64,000 nt of DNA from Halostella limicola (GTDB taxonomy: Archaea > Halobacteriota > Halobacteria > Halobacteriales > Natronoarchaeaceae), in contig NZ_RCDI01000003.1 in NCBI RefSeq assembly GCF_003675875.1, forward strand, positions 310,001 to 374,000, read 5' to 3'. The position numbers and the translations under genes were made by a program. Under the pieces are notes generated by a model that had not been told where the DNA came from, ran no database searches, and worked only from the letters and a program-made list of their open reading frames with translations. Shown here one piece after another: positions 34,197-41,424 of this stretch (positions are counted from its first letter, which is position 1; each line of letters begins with the position of its first letter).

Positions 34197-34610
34197 GTGG
34201 TATACGCTACGCGCGGACTCGTGACGGTCCTCCTGGAACTGGCCGTGGACGCCGAACCGTCGTCGCTCACCGCCGGGATCGCGGTCACGCCGGCGGGCGA
34301 ACTCGACGGCGCGGAGGACCTCCCGGCGGACGCGCCCGTGTTCACGGACTTCTACCTCCCCGACAGCGGGGAGTCGGTCACCGCCGTCTTCGGCGTCGAC
34401 CTCTCGACGCCGTCGCGCCAGACGCAGGGGCGGTTCGTCTCTCACCCGCAGGGGAACCTCGAAGTCTCCCGGACCGACGACCTCCACGAGGCGGTGTTCG
34501 TGGCCGTGCCGCCGTGGGAGGAGTCGAACCTCGCGGCGTTCGACCGCCGGGGCCGCCGCCGTGACCTGACGGTGATCGACGCCGAACCGCCGCAGGAGTC
34601 GCTCGCCTGA
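34197..34610 (+). CDS. Hypothetical haloarchaeal protein
   Basis: A 137-residue protein starting at GTG (VVYATRGLVTVLLELAVDAEP). The pattern AGIAVTPAGELDG, FTDFYLPDSGESVTAVFGVD and EAVFVAVPPWEESNLAAFDR is conserved-looking and beta-rich with no membrane helix. No catalytic motif is visible. It is followed by a short GC-rich degenerate repeat and the convergent RHH gene. Confidence 0.7.
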   Translation: MVYATRGLVTVLLELAVDAEPSSLTAGIAVTPAGELDGAEDLPADAPVFTDFYLPDSGESVTAVFGVDLSTPSRQTQGRFVSHPQGNLEVSRTDDLHEAVFVAVPPWEESNLAAFDRRGRRRDLTVIDAEPPQESLA

Positions 34611-34619
34611 CCGCAGGCG

Positions 34620-34690
34620 AGGGTTCGTTCACTGCGGGCGGTCATTCACCGCGGACGGGCGATCATTCCCGCGGGCGAGCGTTCGCCGGT
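34620..34690 (+). repeat. Imperfect TTCACTGCGGGCG repeats
   Basis: Three or four uneven copies of GTTCGTTCACTGCGGGCGG (with ATTCACCGCGGACGG and ATTCCCGCGGGCG) occur every 18-22 bases between two convergent genes. The copies are GC-rich and could pair, so they may work as a bidirectional terminator-like structure. Confidence 0.5.
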
Positions 34691-34712
34691 CACCGGTCGC
34701 GGCGGCGCTTCC

Positions 34713-34922
34713 TCACTCCAGATAGCCCAGGTCCCTGAGCTGGGCGGTGATGTTCTCGAACTCCGCCTCCGTGAGCTCGCCTTCCTGCTGGTGCTGGATG
34801 ACGATGCTCCGGAGGAGAAAGCGAACGAGGTCGCTCGTGCTCTGGAAGCTCGTCCCCTCGATCGTCTCGTCGACGCGGTCGGCGAGGTCCTTCGGGATCG
34901 AGACCGTCGTGTACTCGGTCAT
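34713..34922 (-). CDS. Ribbon-helix-helix (CopG-type) DNA-binding protein
   Basis: A 69-residue regulator. TEYTTVSIPKDLADRVDETI gives the beta strand and first helix, and QSTSDLVRFLLRSIVIQ the second helix typical of MetJ/Arc dimers. It has an extra helix ending AQLRDLGYLE. The family binds DNA as dimers; targets are unknown. The gene is divergent from the DUF5789-like gene, so mutual or self-control is possible. Confidence 0.82.
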   Translation of the reverse strand: MTEYTTVSIPKDLADRVDETIEGTSFQSTSDLVRFLLRSIVIQHQQEGELTEAEFENITAQLRDLGYLE

Positions 34923-35045
34923 ACCCGTGTTGGGGGACGGCCGGCCGAAAGACTTTGCGACACGGTCACCGGTGACGATCCCCGCCGGGGAGAGGCGATC
35001 GCCGTCTGAACAGGTTTTTTGGACCACCTGCCCGTACCGGCGGGT

Positions 35046-35366
35046 ATGGGAGTACGGCCCCCGGCGGACGGCGGGGACGACCCGGAGGCGATCGAGTTCG
35101 GTATCGCAGCTGTGGACGCCCGACTCGACGAGGCGGACGTCTCGTTCCCGGCGACTCGGGCGGATCTGGTCGAGGAACTCGACGGCGGCGTGCCGTACGA
35201 CGGTCGCGGCAGGACGATGCAGTTCGACGACGCGATCGAGCGGACCGGTCGGCGGGAGTTCGACTCCGAGAGCGACCTCCTCGACGCCTTGCACCCGGTG
35301 TTCGAGGAGCGCCGCTCGTCGCCGATGGGGCTGATCGACCGCGTGAAGGCGCTGCTGTCGCGCTGA
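35046..35366 (+). CDS. DUF5789-like haloarchaeal protein
   Basis: A 106-residue protein with an Asp-rich N-terminus and the stretch VSFPATRADLVEELDGGVPYDGRGR, shown here split after VEEL, resembling the haloarchaeal DUF5789 group. The C-terminal LIDRVKALLSR is an amphipathic helix. No function is known. A T-run GGTTTTTTGG (35011-35020) lies about 30 bases upstream as promoter. Confidence 0.65.
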   Translation: MGVRPPADGGDDPEAIEFGIAAVDARLDEADVSFPATRADLVEELDGGVPYDGRGRTMQFDDAIERTGRREFDSESDLLDALHPVFEERRSSPMGLIDRVKALLSR

Positions 35367-35367
35367 G

Positions 35368-36351
35368 TCAGTCGCCGGAGCCGTCGGCTTCCGCCTCCGC
35401 CGTCTCTCGACGGCCGGCCTCGACGCGTTCTCGCCGCTCCGCTTCGATGCGCTCCATGCGGTGCATCTGCTCGCGGTGCAGCGACACGATCATGTCCGAG
35501 AGGACGCCGAAGATGAGCAACTGGACGCCGAACAGCAGGAAGAACGCGGAGACGACGGCGATCACCTCGTGGCTCACGCTCCGCGTGAACCACTCGACGC
35601 CGACGTAGGCGGCGAGGACGCCGCCGACGAGGAGGCCGGTCGCCCCGACGCTGCCGAAGTAAAACAGCGGGTTGTTCGTCTTCGCGAGGCGGTACAGCGT
35701 CAGGATGATCGTCCCGCCGTCCCAGAGTGGGTGGAGGTTCGTCTCGGACGACTCCGGCCGGGCCAGATAGGTGATCGGCACCTCAGTCATCTCGATACCG
35801 TTTTTCACGCACTCGACGGCGAGTTCCGTCTCGATGCCGAACCCTTCCGACTCCAGCCGGAGTCGGCTCACCGAGTCGCGGGTGAACGCACGGTAGCCGC
35901 TCAGGATGTCGTAGCGCTCCTCGCCGTGGATGTAGTGGAACGCGCGGTCGATGATCCCGTTGCCGAACTGGTTGAGGCGGGTCATCGCCCCCTCCTCCAT
36001 GTCGGCGAACCGGTTGCCGATGACGTGTTCGGCCTCGCCCGAGAGCAGCGGTTCGAGCATCGTCGGCGCGTCTTCCGGGCGGTACGTGCCGTCCCCGTCG
36101 AGCATCAGCACGTACTCGCTGTCGACGTAGCCCATCGCCTCCTGGATCGCCTGTCCCTTCCCGGACCCCGACTGGACGACGACGCGAGCGCCGCGCTCCT
36201 CGGCGATCTCGCGCGTGCCGTCGGTTGAGTTGCCGTCGACGACGAGAATGTCGTCGAGCCCCTGCTCGCGGAACCCGTCGATCACCTCACCGATGGTCGC
36301 CGCCTCGTTCAGCGTCGGGATCAGGACGCAGACGTCCCGGTAGTCCGCCAT
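35368..36351 (-). CDS. aglJ: Dolichyl-phosphate hexosyltransferase AglJ (GT2)
   Basis: A 327-residue GT2 enzyme that puts the first sugar on dolichyl phosphate in haloarchaeal N-glycosylation. VCVLIPTLNEAATIGEV opens the GT-A domain. LVVDGNSTDGT, then MLDGDGTYRPEDAP (DxD motif), then NRFADMEEGAMTRLNQFGN are DPM/AglJ-like. Two membrane helices (about 235-260 and 268-295) anchor it, followed by a charged Arg/Glu tail. The ATG at 36351 (MADYRDV) is preferred over a GTG five codons up. It is 12 kb from aglB, as in Haloferax-like genomes where aglJ lies at the far end of the cluster. Confidence 0.88.
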   Translation of the reverse strand: MADYRDVCVLIPTLNEAATIGEVIDGFREQGLDDILVVDGNSTDGTREIAEERGARVVVQSGSGKGQAIQEAMGYVDSEYVLMLDGDGTYRPEDAPTMLEPLLSGEAEHVIGNRFADMEEGAMTRLNQFGNGIIDRAFHYIHGEERYDILSGYRAFTRDSVSRLRLESEGFGIETELAVECVKNGIEMTEVPITYLARPESSETNLHPLWDGGTIILTLYRLAKTNNPLFYFGSVGATGLLVGGVLAAYVGVEWFTRSVSHEVIAVVSAFFLLFGVQLLIFGVLSDMIVSLHREQMHRMERIEAERRERVEAGRRETAEAEADGSGD

Positions 36352-36452
36352 TGCCGTGAACTCCACGGCAGAGGCGCAAAAGGTTTGCTTTCACGGCCGC
36401 CGCGAACGCTCCGCTCGCCCGGACTGTGCCGTCGCAGATGACCGCGACGGCG

Positions 36453-36902
36453 TCAGTCCACGGTGTACTCGCCGACCGTCGCGGACGAGTCGCCGTCGTT
36501 CGATGTCCACGTGATACGGATCTCGTCGTCCGACTGCAGGTTCTGGACGCTTCCGTCGTCGTACCCGTGCACGACGACGCTGTCTCCCGCCCCGACTTCG
36601 CCGCCCCCGTCCCAGACGGGAGCGCCCGCGTCGTCGACCGCGTCGTACCCGTTCACCGTCACGTTCACCTGGTCTTCCTCGACGTTGTCGCCGCTCTCGT
36701 AGAGTATTTCGACGTGCGTTCCGCCCGATTCGTTCTGCGAGAAGTCGAACGTCATCTGCGGCGACGCTCGCAACTTGTCGGCGATGTCGAAGACGAACAG
36801 TCCGACGAGCGATCCGAGGACGATCGCGACGGCGATCATGAGAACGACGGCCAGCACCGAAGAGACGGCACCGTCGTCCGTGAAGAGTCGTTTCAGTTGC
36901 AT
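36453..36902 (-). CDS. Type IV pilin-like protein (PilA-type)
   Basis: A 149-residue secreted pilin. The class III signal peptide has the charged MQLKRLFTDDGAVSS with cleavage expected before or after the DDGA position, then the hydrophobic helix VLAVVLMIAVAIVLGSLVG. The mature domain is beta-rich and acidic. It contains several possible N-glycosylation sequons (QNESGG, VNVTVNG), which suits its closeness to agl genes. Such pilins mediate adhesion. The promoter GTTATAAG (minus strand, near 36975-36982) gives a leader of about 50 bases. Confidence 0.85.
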   Translation of the reverse strand: MQLKRLFTDDGAVSSVLAVVLMIAVAIVLGSLVGLFVFDIADKLRASPQMTFDFSQNESGGTHVEILYESGDNVEEDQVNVTVNGYDAVDDAGAPVWDGGGEVGAGDSVVVHGYDDGSVQNLQSDDEIRITWTSNDGDSSATVGEYTVD

Positions 36903-37144
36903 GTGTTCGGTGACGCCCCGCGCCGGGCGCCGGGCCCGGCCGGACGGTTACCGTTACATTACGCTGACATCTTATAACGTGTGTGGTTCCAGTGAGATAG
37001 AACTGATACGTGAAATTCGGCGCTCCATGAAGACGTCTTCCCCGCAAAGTCGATAGCCGTATTGCCGACATGATCGTCTGGGCCGATCAGTCGTCGACCA
37101 CTACAAGCCGCCGACCGCGGTCTCGGGATGAACCCCTCGACCGC

Positions 37145-37279
37145 TCAGTCGTCGGCTTGCTCCCGCTGCTCGCTCAGATGCTCCCAAATCTCGGTACACC
37201 CGCAACCGTCAGCGACGTCGCTGACGTGGTCGTCGACCCTGCACGCTTCCGATTCGTCTTCGGGTGTACCGTCGGACAT
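37145..37279 (-). CDS. 44-residue Cys-containing acidic protein under a TrmB-type palindrome
   Basis: The protein reads MSDGTPEDESEACRVDDHVS then DVADGCGCTEIWEHLSEQRE and QADD. Cysteines at 13, 26 and 28 (C-X12-C-X-C) and His18 could hold a metal ion or a disulfide. It is divergent from trmB. Its ATG is separated by one base from the GTTACTCA-N5-TGAGTAAC palindrome, and a TATA-like GCCTTATTTC (minus strand, 37316-37326) lies upstream. The same arrangement heads the sugar operon, so expression probably follows the same signal. No function is known. Confidence 0.65.
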   Translation of the reverse strand: MSDGTPEDESEACRVDDHVSDVADGCGCTEIWEHLSEQREQADD

Positions 37280-37280
37280 A

Positions 37281-37301
37281 GTTACTCAGTTCGTGAGTAA
37301 C
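37281..37301. promoter_or_regulatory. TrmB-type operator, copy 1
   Basis: Perfect palindrome GTTACTCA-GTTCG-TGAGTAAC. It contains TACT-N8-GAGTA, the pattern reported for haloarchaeal TrmB. It sits between the TATA-like box and the ATG of the 44-residue gene, and 76 bases before trmB, so TrmB may also control its own gene. Confidence 0.8.
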
Positions 37302-37376
37302 CGATCGGACCCGCTCGAAATAAGGCTTTGGGTGGAGGCGCGTGTTTTACGGTATCGGGGCCGAAACCCGCCAGCA

Positions 37377-38225
37377 ATGAGCGCGCGCGACCCGTCAGAG
37401 CTCCTCGAACGGCTCGACCTGAAGGAGTACGAGGCGACGGCACTGACCCACCTGCTGTCGGCCGGCCGGACGACGGCGCCGGACATCTCGGAGGCGACGG
37501 GGATCCCCAAGGCGCGGATCTACGGCGTGCTGGACTCGCTCGCCGACCTCGGTTACATCAAGGTGTACCCGGGCCGGCCGAAGGAGTACCAGCCGAAGTC
37601 GCCCGCGGCGATCCTGGAGCGAGTCAAGGAGAACCGGCGACAGGAGTACGAGCAGTTCCGAAAGGAGATCGAGGACATGCGCGAGGAGTTCCTCTCGGAG
37701 TTCCAGCCGCGCTACGAGCAGGCCGGGGAGGACCTCTCGCCGACGGCGGAGCTGTTCTACGTCGTCGACGTCGGCGAGCCGAGCGAGTCCGAGACCCGCC
37801 AGCTGTACGCCTCCGCCGAGGAGCACGTCCACGTCATCACGAACAGCTTCGAGTACTTCGACGGGGTCGAACCGGCGTTCAGCGACGCCGTCGACCGGGT
37901 CGACGTGGACGTGCTCTTCCTCCACCCGCGACACCTCCCGGAGGAGAAACGGGAGAAGCAGGCGGCGATCGTCGACCGCCTGATCGACGAGTACCCGTCG
38001 GTCGGCGTCCGCTTCTCGGAGGAGCGGCTCCCCTGGCGCGGGACGTTTGTCGACCCGAGCATGGAGTACGACTCCGGCAAGGCCATCTTCCTCGTCGAAG
38101 AGCGCGACGTGCCGAACCACAAGCGACAGGCCGCCATCACGGAGAACGGCTCGTTCGTCGCCGGCATGAAGCGCTACTTCGACCTCGTCTGGGAGTACGA
38201 GAGCGCGGACGAGTACCCGCGGTGA
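37377..38225 (+). CDS. TrmB-family transcriptional regulator
   Basis: A 282-residue regulator. Residues 1-75 form the TrmB winged helix (LLERLDLKEYEATALTHLLS, DISEATGIPKARIYGVLDSL). A coiled linker (ERVKENRRQEYEQFRKEIED) and a C-terminal ligand-type domain (HVHVITNSFEYFDGVE, ERDVPNHKRQAAITENGSF) follow. TrmB proteins sense sugars and act as repressor or activator. The gene lies between two identical-arm palindromes and just before a sugar-nucleotide operon. The ATG at 37377 has a TATA-like GTTTTACG about 30 bases upstream. Direct orthology to the glycolysis regulator is not shown. Confidence 0.9.
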   Translation: MSARDPSELLERLDLKEYEATALTHLLSAGRTTAPDISEATGIPKARIYGVLDSLADLGYIKVYPGRPKEYQPKSPAAILERVKENRRQEYEQFRKEIEDMREEFLSEFQPRYEQAGEDLSPTAELFYVVDVGEPSESETRQLYASAEEHVHVITNSFEYFDGVEPAFSDAVDRVDVDVLFLHPRHLPEEKREKQAAIVDRLIDEYPSVGVRFSEERLPWRGTFVDPSMEYDSGKAIFLVEERDVPNHKRQAAITENGSFVAGMKRYFDLVWEYESADEYPR

Positions 38226-38362
38226 GCGGGACCGGGTCGGGCGACGCGCGCTGAGCCGCTATTTCCGGGTCGAACGCGTTCCGACGGCCACCTCATCCCG
38301 TAGCGTCGACTACCGCCGTCTTCCCGGCCTATCAGCGCGGCGACGAAAGGCTTATGCCGGTA

Positions 38363-38383
38363 GTTACTCACCTTCTGAGTAAC
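38363..38383. promoter_or_regulatory. TrmB-type operator, copy 2
   Basis: Palindrome GTTACTCA-CCTTC-TGAGTAAC, with the same arms, the same spacer length and the same one-base distance to an ATG (38385) as copy 1. It follows a TATA-like GGCTTATGCC (38349-38358) by a few bases, so a bound regulator would block initiation of the operon. Confidence 0.82.
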
Positions 38384-38384
38384 T

Positions 38385-39524
38385 ATGACGGTACTCGTCA
38401 CCGGTGCCGACGGCTACGTCGGCTGGCCGACCGCTCTCAGACTGGCGCGACGACTCGATGAGCGGGTCGTCGGCGTGGACAACCTCGCGCGGCGCGACTG
38501 GGTGGAGGACGCGGGGAGCGTCTCCGCCGTCCCCGTCCACGACCCCGAGCGGCGCTTCGACGCGGAGCCGAACCTGAGCTTCGTCTACGCGAACCTCGCC
38601 GACCGCGACGAGGTGACGCGACTGCTCGACGTCCACGAACCCCACACGGTCGTCCACGCGGCGGCCCAGCCGAGCGCCCCCTACTCCCAGATCAACGGGG
38701 AGCGCGCGCTGTACACCCAGCGCAACAACGTGTCGATGAACGTCAACCTGCTCCACGGCCTGAAGGAGGCCGGTCTGGAGGACGCGCACTTCATCGAGAC
38801 GACGACGACCGGCGTCTACGGCGCGCCCCAGTTCCCCATCCCTGAAGGCGGGTCGACGATGGAGAACCAGGGCGAGTCTGACGACGTGCCGTTCCCCGCG
38901 ATGGGCGGCTCCTGGTACCACGTCACCAAGTCCTTCGACAACGCGAACGCGCGGCTGGCCGCCAAGCAGTGGGGCCAGCCCGTCAGCGACGTCCGCACCG
39001 CCATCGTCTACGGTACGGAGACAGAGGAGACCGAGGAGACGGAGCTACCGACGCGGTTCGACTTCGACTACTACTTCGGCACCGTCGTCAACCGCTTCTG
39101 CGCGCAGGCGGTCGCGGGCTACCCGCTGACCGTCTACGGGAAGGGCGAGCAGCGCAAGCCGATGGTCGGCCTCCGCGACACCGTCGAGAGCCTCGCCACG
39201 CTGGTCGAGCGCGGCCGGGACGACGCTGGCGTCGAGGTGTACAACCAGGTCACCCGCCCCGTCGCCATCGTCGAACTCGCCGAGACCATCCAGGAGGTCG
39301 GCGAGGAGTTCGACCTCGACGTCGAGATCACCCACGTCGAGAACCCGCGCGAGGAGGACGAGGAACACAAGATGGAGATGGAGAACGAGAAGTACGAGGA
39401 CCTGGTCGGCGAGCCGCAGTCCCTCGAGGCGGGCATCCGGGACGTGCTGACGACGCTGACCCGCCACAGCGACCGCATCACCGCCCACGAGGACCGGTTC
39501 CTGCCGGAGGTGTTGCTCGATTAA
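38385..39524 (+). CDS. SQD1-like UDP-sulfoquinovose synthase family protein
   Basis: A 379-residue short-chain dehydrogenase of the SQD1 type, which makes UDP-sulfoquinovose from UDP-glucose and sulfite. GADGYVGWPTALRLARRLDE is the NAD loop. VHAAAQPSAPYSQING and ALYTQRNNVSMNVNLLHGLK match SQD1, as do TTTTGVYGAP, the catalytic WYHVTKSFDN (YxxxK), VYGTETEETEETELPTRFDF and FGTVVNRFCAQAVAGYPLTV. It is the first gene of an operon ending in glmS. SQD1-like enzymes in archaea (Agl3) act in N-glycan synthesis. The substrate here is inferred. Confidence 0.88.
   Translation: MTVLVTGADGYVGWPTALRLARRLDERVVGVDNLARRDWVEDAGSVSAVPVHDPERRFDAEPNLSFVYANLADRDEVTRLLDVHEPHTVVHAAAQPSAPYSQINGERALYTQRNNVSMNVNLLHGLKEAGLEDAHFIETTTTGVYGAPQFPIPEGGSTMENQGESDDVPFPAMGGSWYHVTKSFDNANARLAAKQWGQPVSDVRTAIVYGTETEETEETELPTRFDFDYYFGTVVNRFCAQAVAGYPLTVYGKGEQRKPMVGLRDTVESLATLVERGRDDAGVEVYNQVTRPVAIVELAETIQEVGEEFDLDVEITHVENPREEDEEHKMEMENEKYEDLVGEPQSLEAGIRDVLTTLTRHSDRITAHEDRFLPEVLLD
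39506..39512 (+). promoter_or_regulatory. Shine-Dalgarno site for the ATT-start epimerase
   Basis: GGAGGTG, seven bases before the ATT at 39520, inside the end of the SQD1-like gene. It is a strong ribosome site for internal initiation and supports the unusual start codon. Confidence 0.7.
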
Positions 39525-40413
39525 CGTTCTGGTCACCGGGGGCGCGGGCTACGTCGGGAGCGCCCTGATCCCGGTGCTCCGCGAGGAGGGCCACGCGGTC
39601 ACCCTCCTCGACGACTTCTCGCTGTCCTCGCCGCGGAACCTGATCGACGCGCCGGCCGTGGAGTTCGTCCGGGGCGACGTCCGCGACGAGGAGCCGGTCC
39701 GGGAGGCGATGGCCGGCGTCGACGCCGTGATCCACCTCGCGGCGGTCACCGGCGCGGCACAGACCCACGACATCCCGGAGCGGACGTTCGACATCAACCT
39801 CGGCGGGACGGCGACCGTCCTCGCGGCCGCGGAGGACGCGGGCGTCGAGCGCGTGGTGCTCGCCAGCTCGTGCAACGTGTACGGCGAGACCTACGAGACG
39901 GACCTGACGGAGTCGTCCCCGACGGACCCGGGCAACCCGTACGCCGAGTCCAAACTCGCCGCCGAGGAGGCCTGCTTCGACGCGGACGTGGAGACGGTCG
40001 CGCTCCGGCTGGCGACCAACTACGGCTGGAGCCCCGGCGTCCGGTTCAACCTCGTCGTCAACTCGTTCGTGTTCCGGGCGGTCATGGACGAGCCCCTGAC
40101 CGTCTACGGCGACGGGTCGAACTGGCGGCCGTTCCTGCACGTCCAGGACACCGCCCGCGCGTTCGCCGCCGCGCTCGACTGGCCCGAGGGCGTGTACAAC
40201 GTCGGCGAGGGGAACTACCGCATCGAGGAGATCGCCGCGGCCGTCTCCGACGTGGTCGGCACGCCCGTCGAGACGGACTACCTCGAAGAGGAGAACCCCG
40301 GGCCGTCCTACAGCGTGACGTTCGACCGGATGGCGAACCGCGAGTTCGCACCCGAGTACGGCCTCCACGACGGCATCCGCGACCTGAAACGACGATTCGA
40401 TCACGATGGATGA
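39520..40413 (+). CDS. NAD-dependent epimerase/dehydratase with ATT start
   Basis: A 297-residue extended SDR enzyme acting on nucleotide sugars. The start region reads INVLVTGGAGYVGSALIPVL, where the first codon is ATT (39520-39522). It overlaps the TAA stop of the preceding gene exactly as an ATGA overlap would, and a GGAGGTG site lies seven bases upstream. No ATG, GTG or TTG exists before codon 19 in this frame, and that later GTG would cut off the Rossmann loop. Catalytic NPYAESK and RLATNYGWSPGVRFN are present. The reaction (4-epimerase versus 4,6-dehydratase) is undefined. Confidence 0.82.
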   Translation: MNVLVTGGAGYVGSALIPVLREEGHAVTLLDDFSLSSPRNLIDAPAVEFVRGDVRDEEPVREAMAGVDAVIHLAAVTGAAQTHDIPERTFDINLGGTATVLAAAEDAGVERVVLASSCNVYGETYETDLTESSPTDPGNPYAESKLAAEEACFDADVETVALRLATNYGWSPGVRFNLVVNSFVFRAVMDEPLTVYGDGSNWRPFLHVQDTARAFAAALDWPEGVYNVGEGNYRIEEIAAAVSDVVGTPVETDYLEEENPGPSYSVTFDRMANREFAPEYGLHDGIRDLKRRFDHDG

Positions 40414-40479
40414 CACGTTCGCAGATCACAGAATGACGGCGACCGAACGCCTTTCCGATCTCACATTGAGGGACAAGAT

Positions 40480-41424
40480 ATGACAGAAACGTACACCGTA
40501 GGCGTGACCGGAGCGGCCGGCTACATCGGCTCCCGCGTCGCCAAGATCCTCCAGGGCGACGGCCACGAGGTGGTCCCCGTCGACGACTTCTCCGAGGGGT
40601 CCGTCGAGGAGATCGACGGCCGCGCGGTCGAGGCGGTCGACGTCCGCGACCGCGACGCCCTCCGGGAGGCCCTCTCCGGCGTCGACGCCGTGATGCACCT
40701 GGCCGCGATAAGCGGCGTGCCGGACTGCGAGGACGATCCCGAGCACGCGTTCGACGTGAACGTCGGCGGCACGGAGAACGCCGCCTGGCTCTGTCGGGAG
40801 TGGGGCGTCCCGCTCGTGTTCCCCTGTAGCATGGCGACCGTCGGCGACCCCGTCGAGTTCCCTATCTCGGCCGACCACCCGCGACAGCCGCTCAACTTCT
40901 ACGGCCGTAGCAAGGCGCTCTCGGAGGACGACGTGCACCAGCTCGCGGCGGGTGAGTTCCCCGCGCACGTGTACATCAAGTCCAACCTCTACGGCCACCA
41001 CGAGCTGGGCGGGCAGACGATCGGCAAGAACACCGTGATCAACATCTTCGTCGACAAGGCGCTGAACGAGGAGCCGCTGACCGTCCACGAGCCCGGGACG
41101 CAGGCGCGGGACTTCATCCACGTGAAGGACGTCGCCCGCGCGTACGCGCTCTCGCTCGACGAACTCGTCGGGAGCGACCCCGGCGCGACGACGTTCACCC
41201 TGGCGAGCGGCGACGACCGGAGCGTGCTCGACATCGCGGAGGTCGTTCAGGAGACCGTCGCCGATGAGCGCGGCTACGAAGTGCCGATCGAGATGGTCGA
41301 GAACCCGCGCGAGAGCGAGACGGAGGTGAGCGACTTCACCGTCGACACGTCGGAGGCCGCCGAGGAGATCGGCTTCGAGCCGGAGTACGACATCGAGCGC
41401 GCGGTCAGGGAGATGGTACGATGA
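40480..41424 (+). CDS. NAD-dependent nucleotide-sugar epimerase/dehydratase
   Basis: A 314-residue extended SDR protein, TVGVTGAAGYIGSRVAKILQ at the start, with YGRSKALSEDD (YxxxK) and KSNLYGHHELGGQTIGKNT. The FIHVKDVARAYALSLDEL stretch is the sugar-binding side. It lies 66 bases after the previous epimerase and overlaps the next gene by four bases. Paired SDR genes often run dehydration and reduction steps in turn; the actual sugar is unknown. Confidence 0.87.
   Translation: MTETYTVGVTGAAGYIGSRVAKILQGDGHEVVPVDDFSEGSVEEIDGRAVEAVDVRDRDALREALSGVDAVMHLAAISGVPDCEDDPEHAFDVNVGGTENAAWLCREWGVPLVFPCSMATVGDPVEFPISADHPRQPLNFYGRSKALSEDDVHQLAAGEFPAHVYIKSNLYGHHELGGQTIGKNTVINIFVDKALNEEPLTVHEPGTQARDFIHVKDVARAYALSLDELVGSDPGATTFTLASGDDRSVLDIAEVVQETVADERGYEVPIEMVENPRESETEVSDFTVDTSEAAEEIGFEPEYDIERAVREMVR

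Noticed and set aside
34713-34742. Shared C-terminal ending DLGY in the RHH protein and both phosphatase-fold proteins
   Set aside because: The ending is short, and LGY-type ends are common in sulfatases; likely coincidence for the RHH protein.
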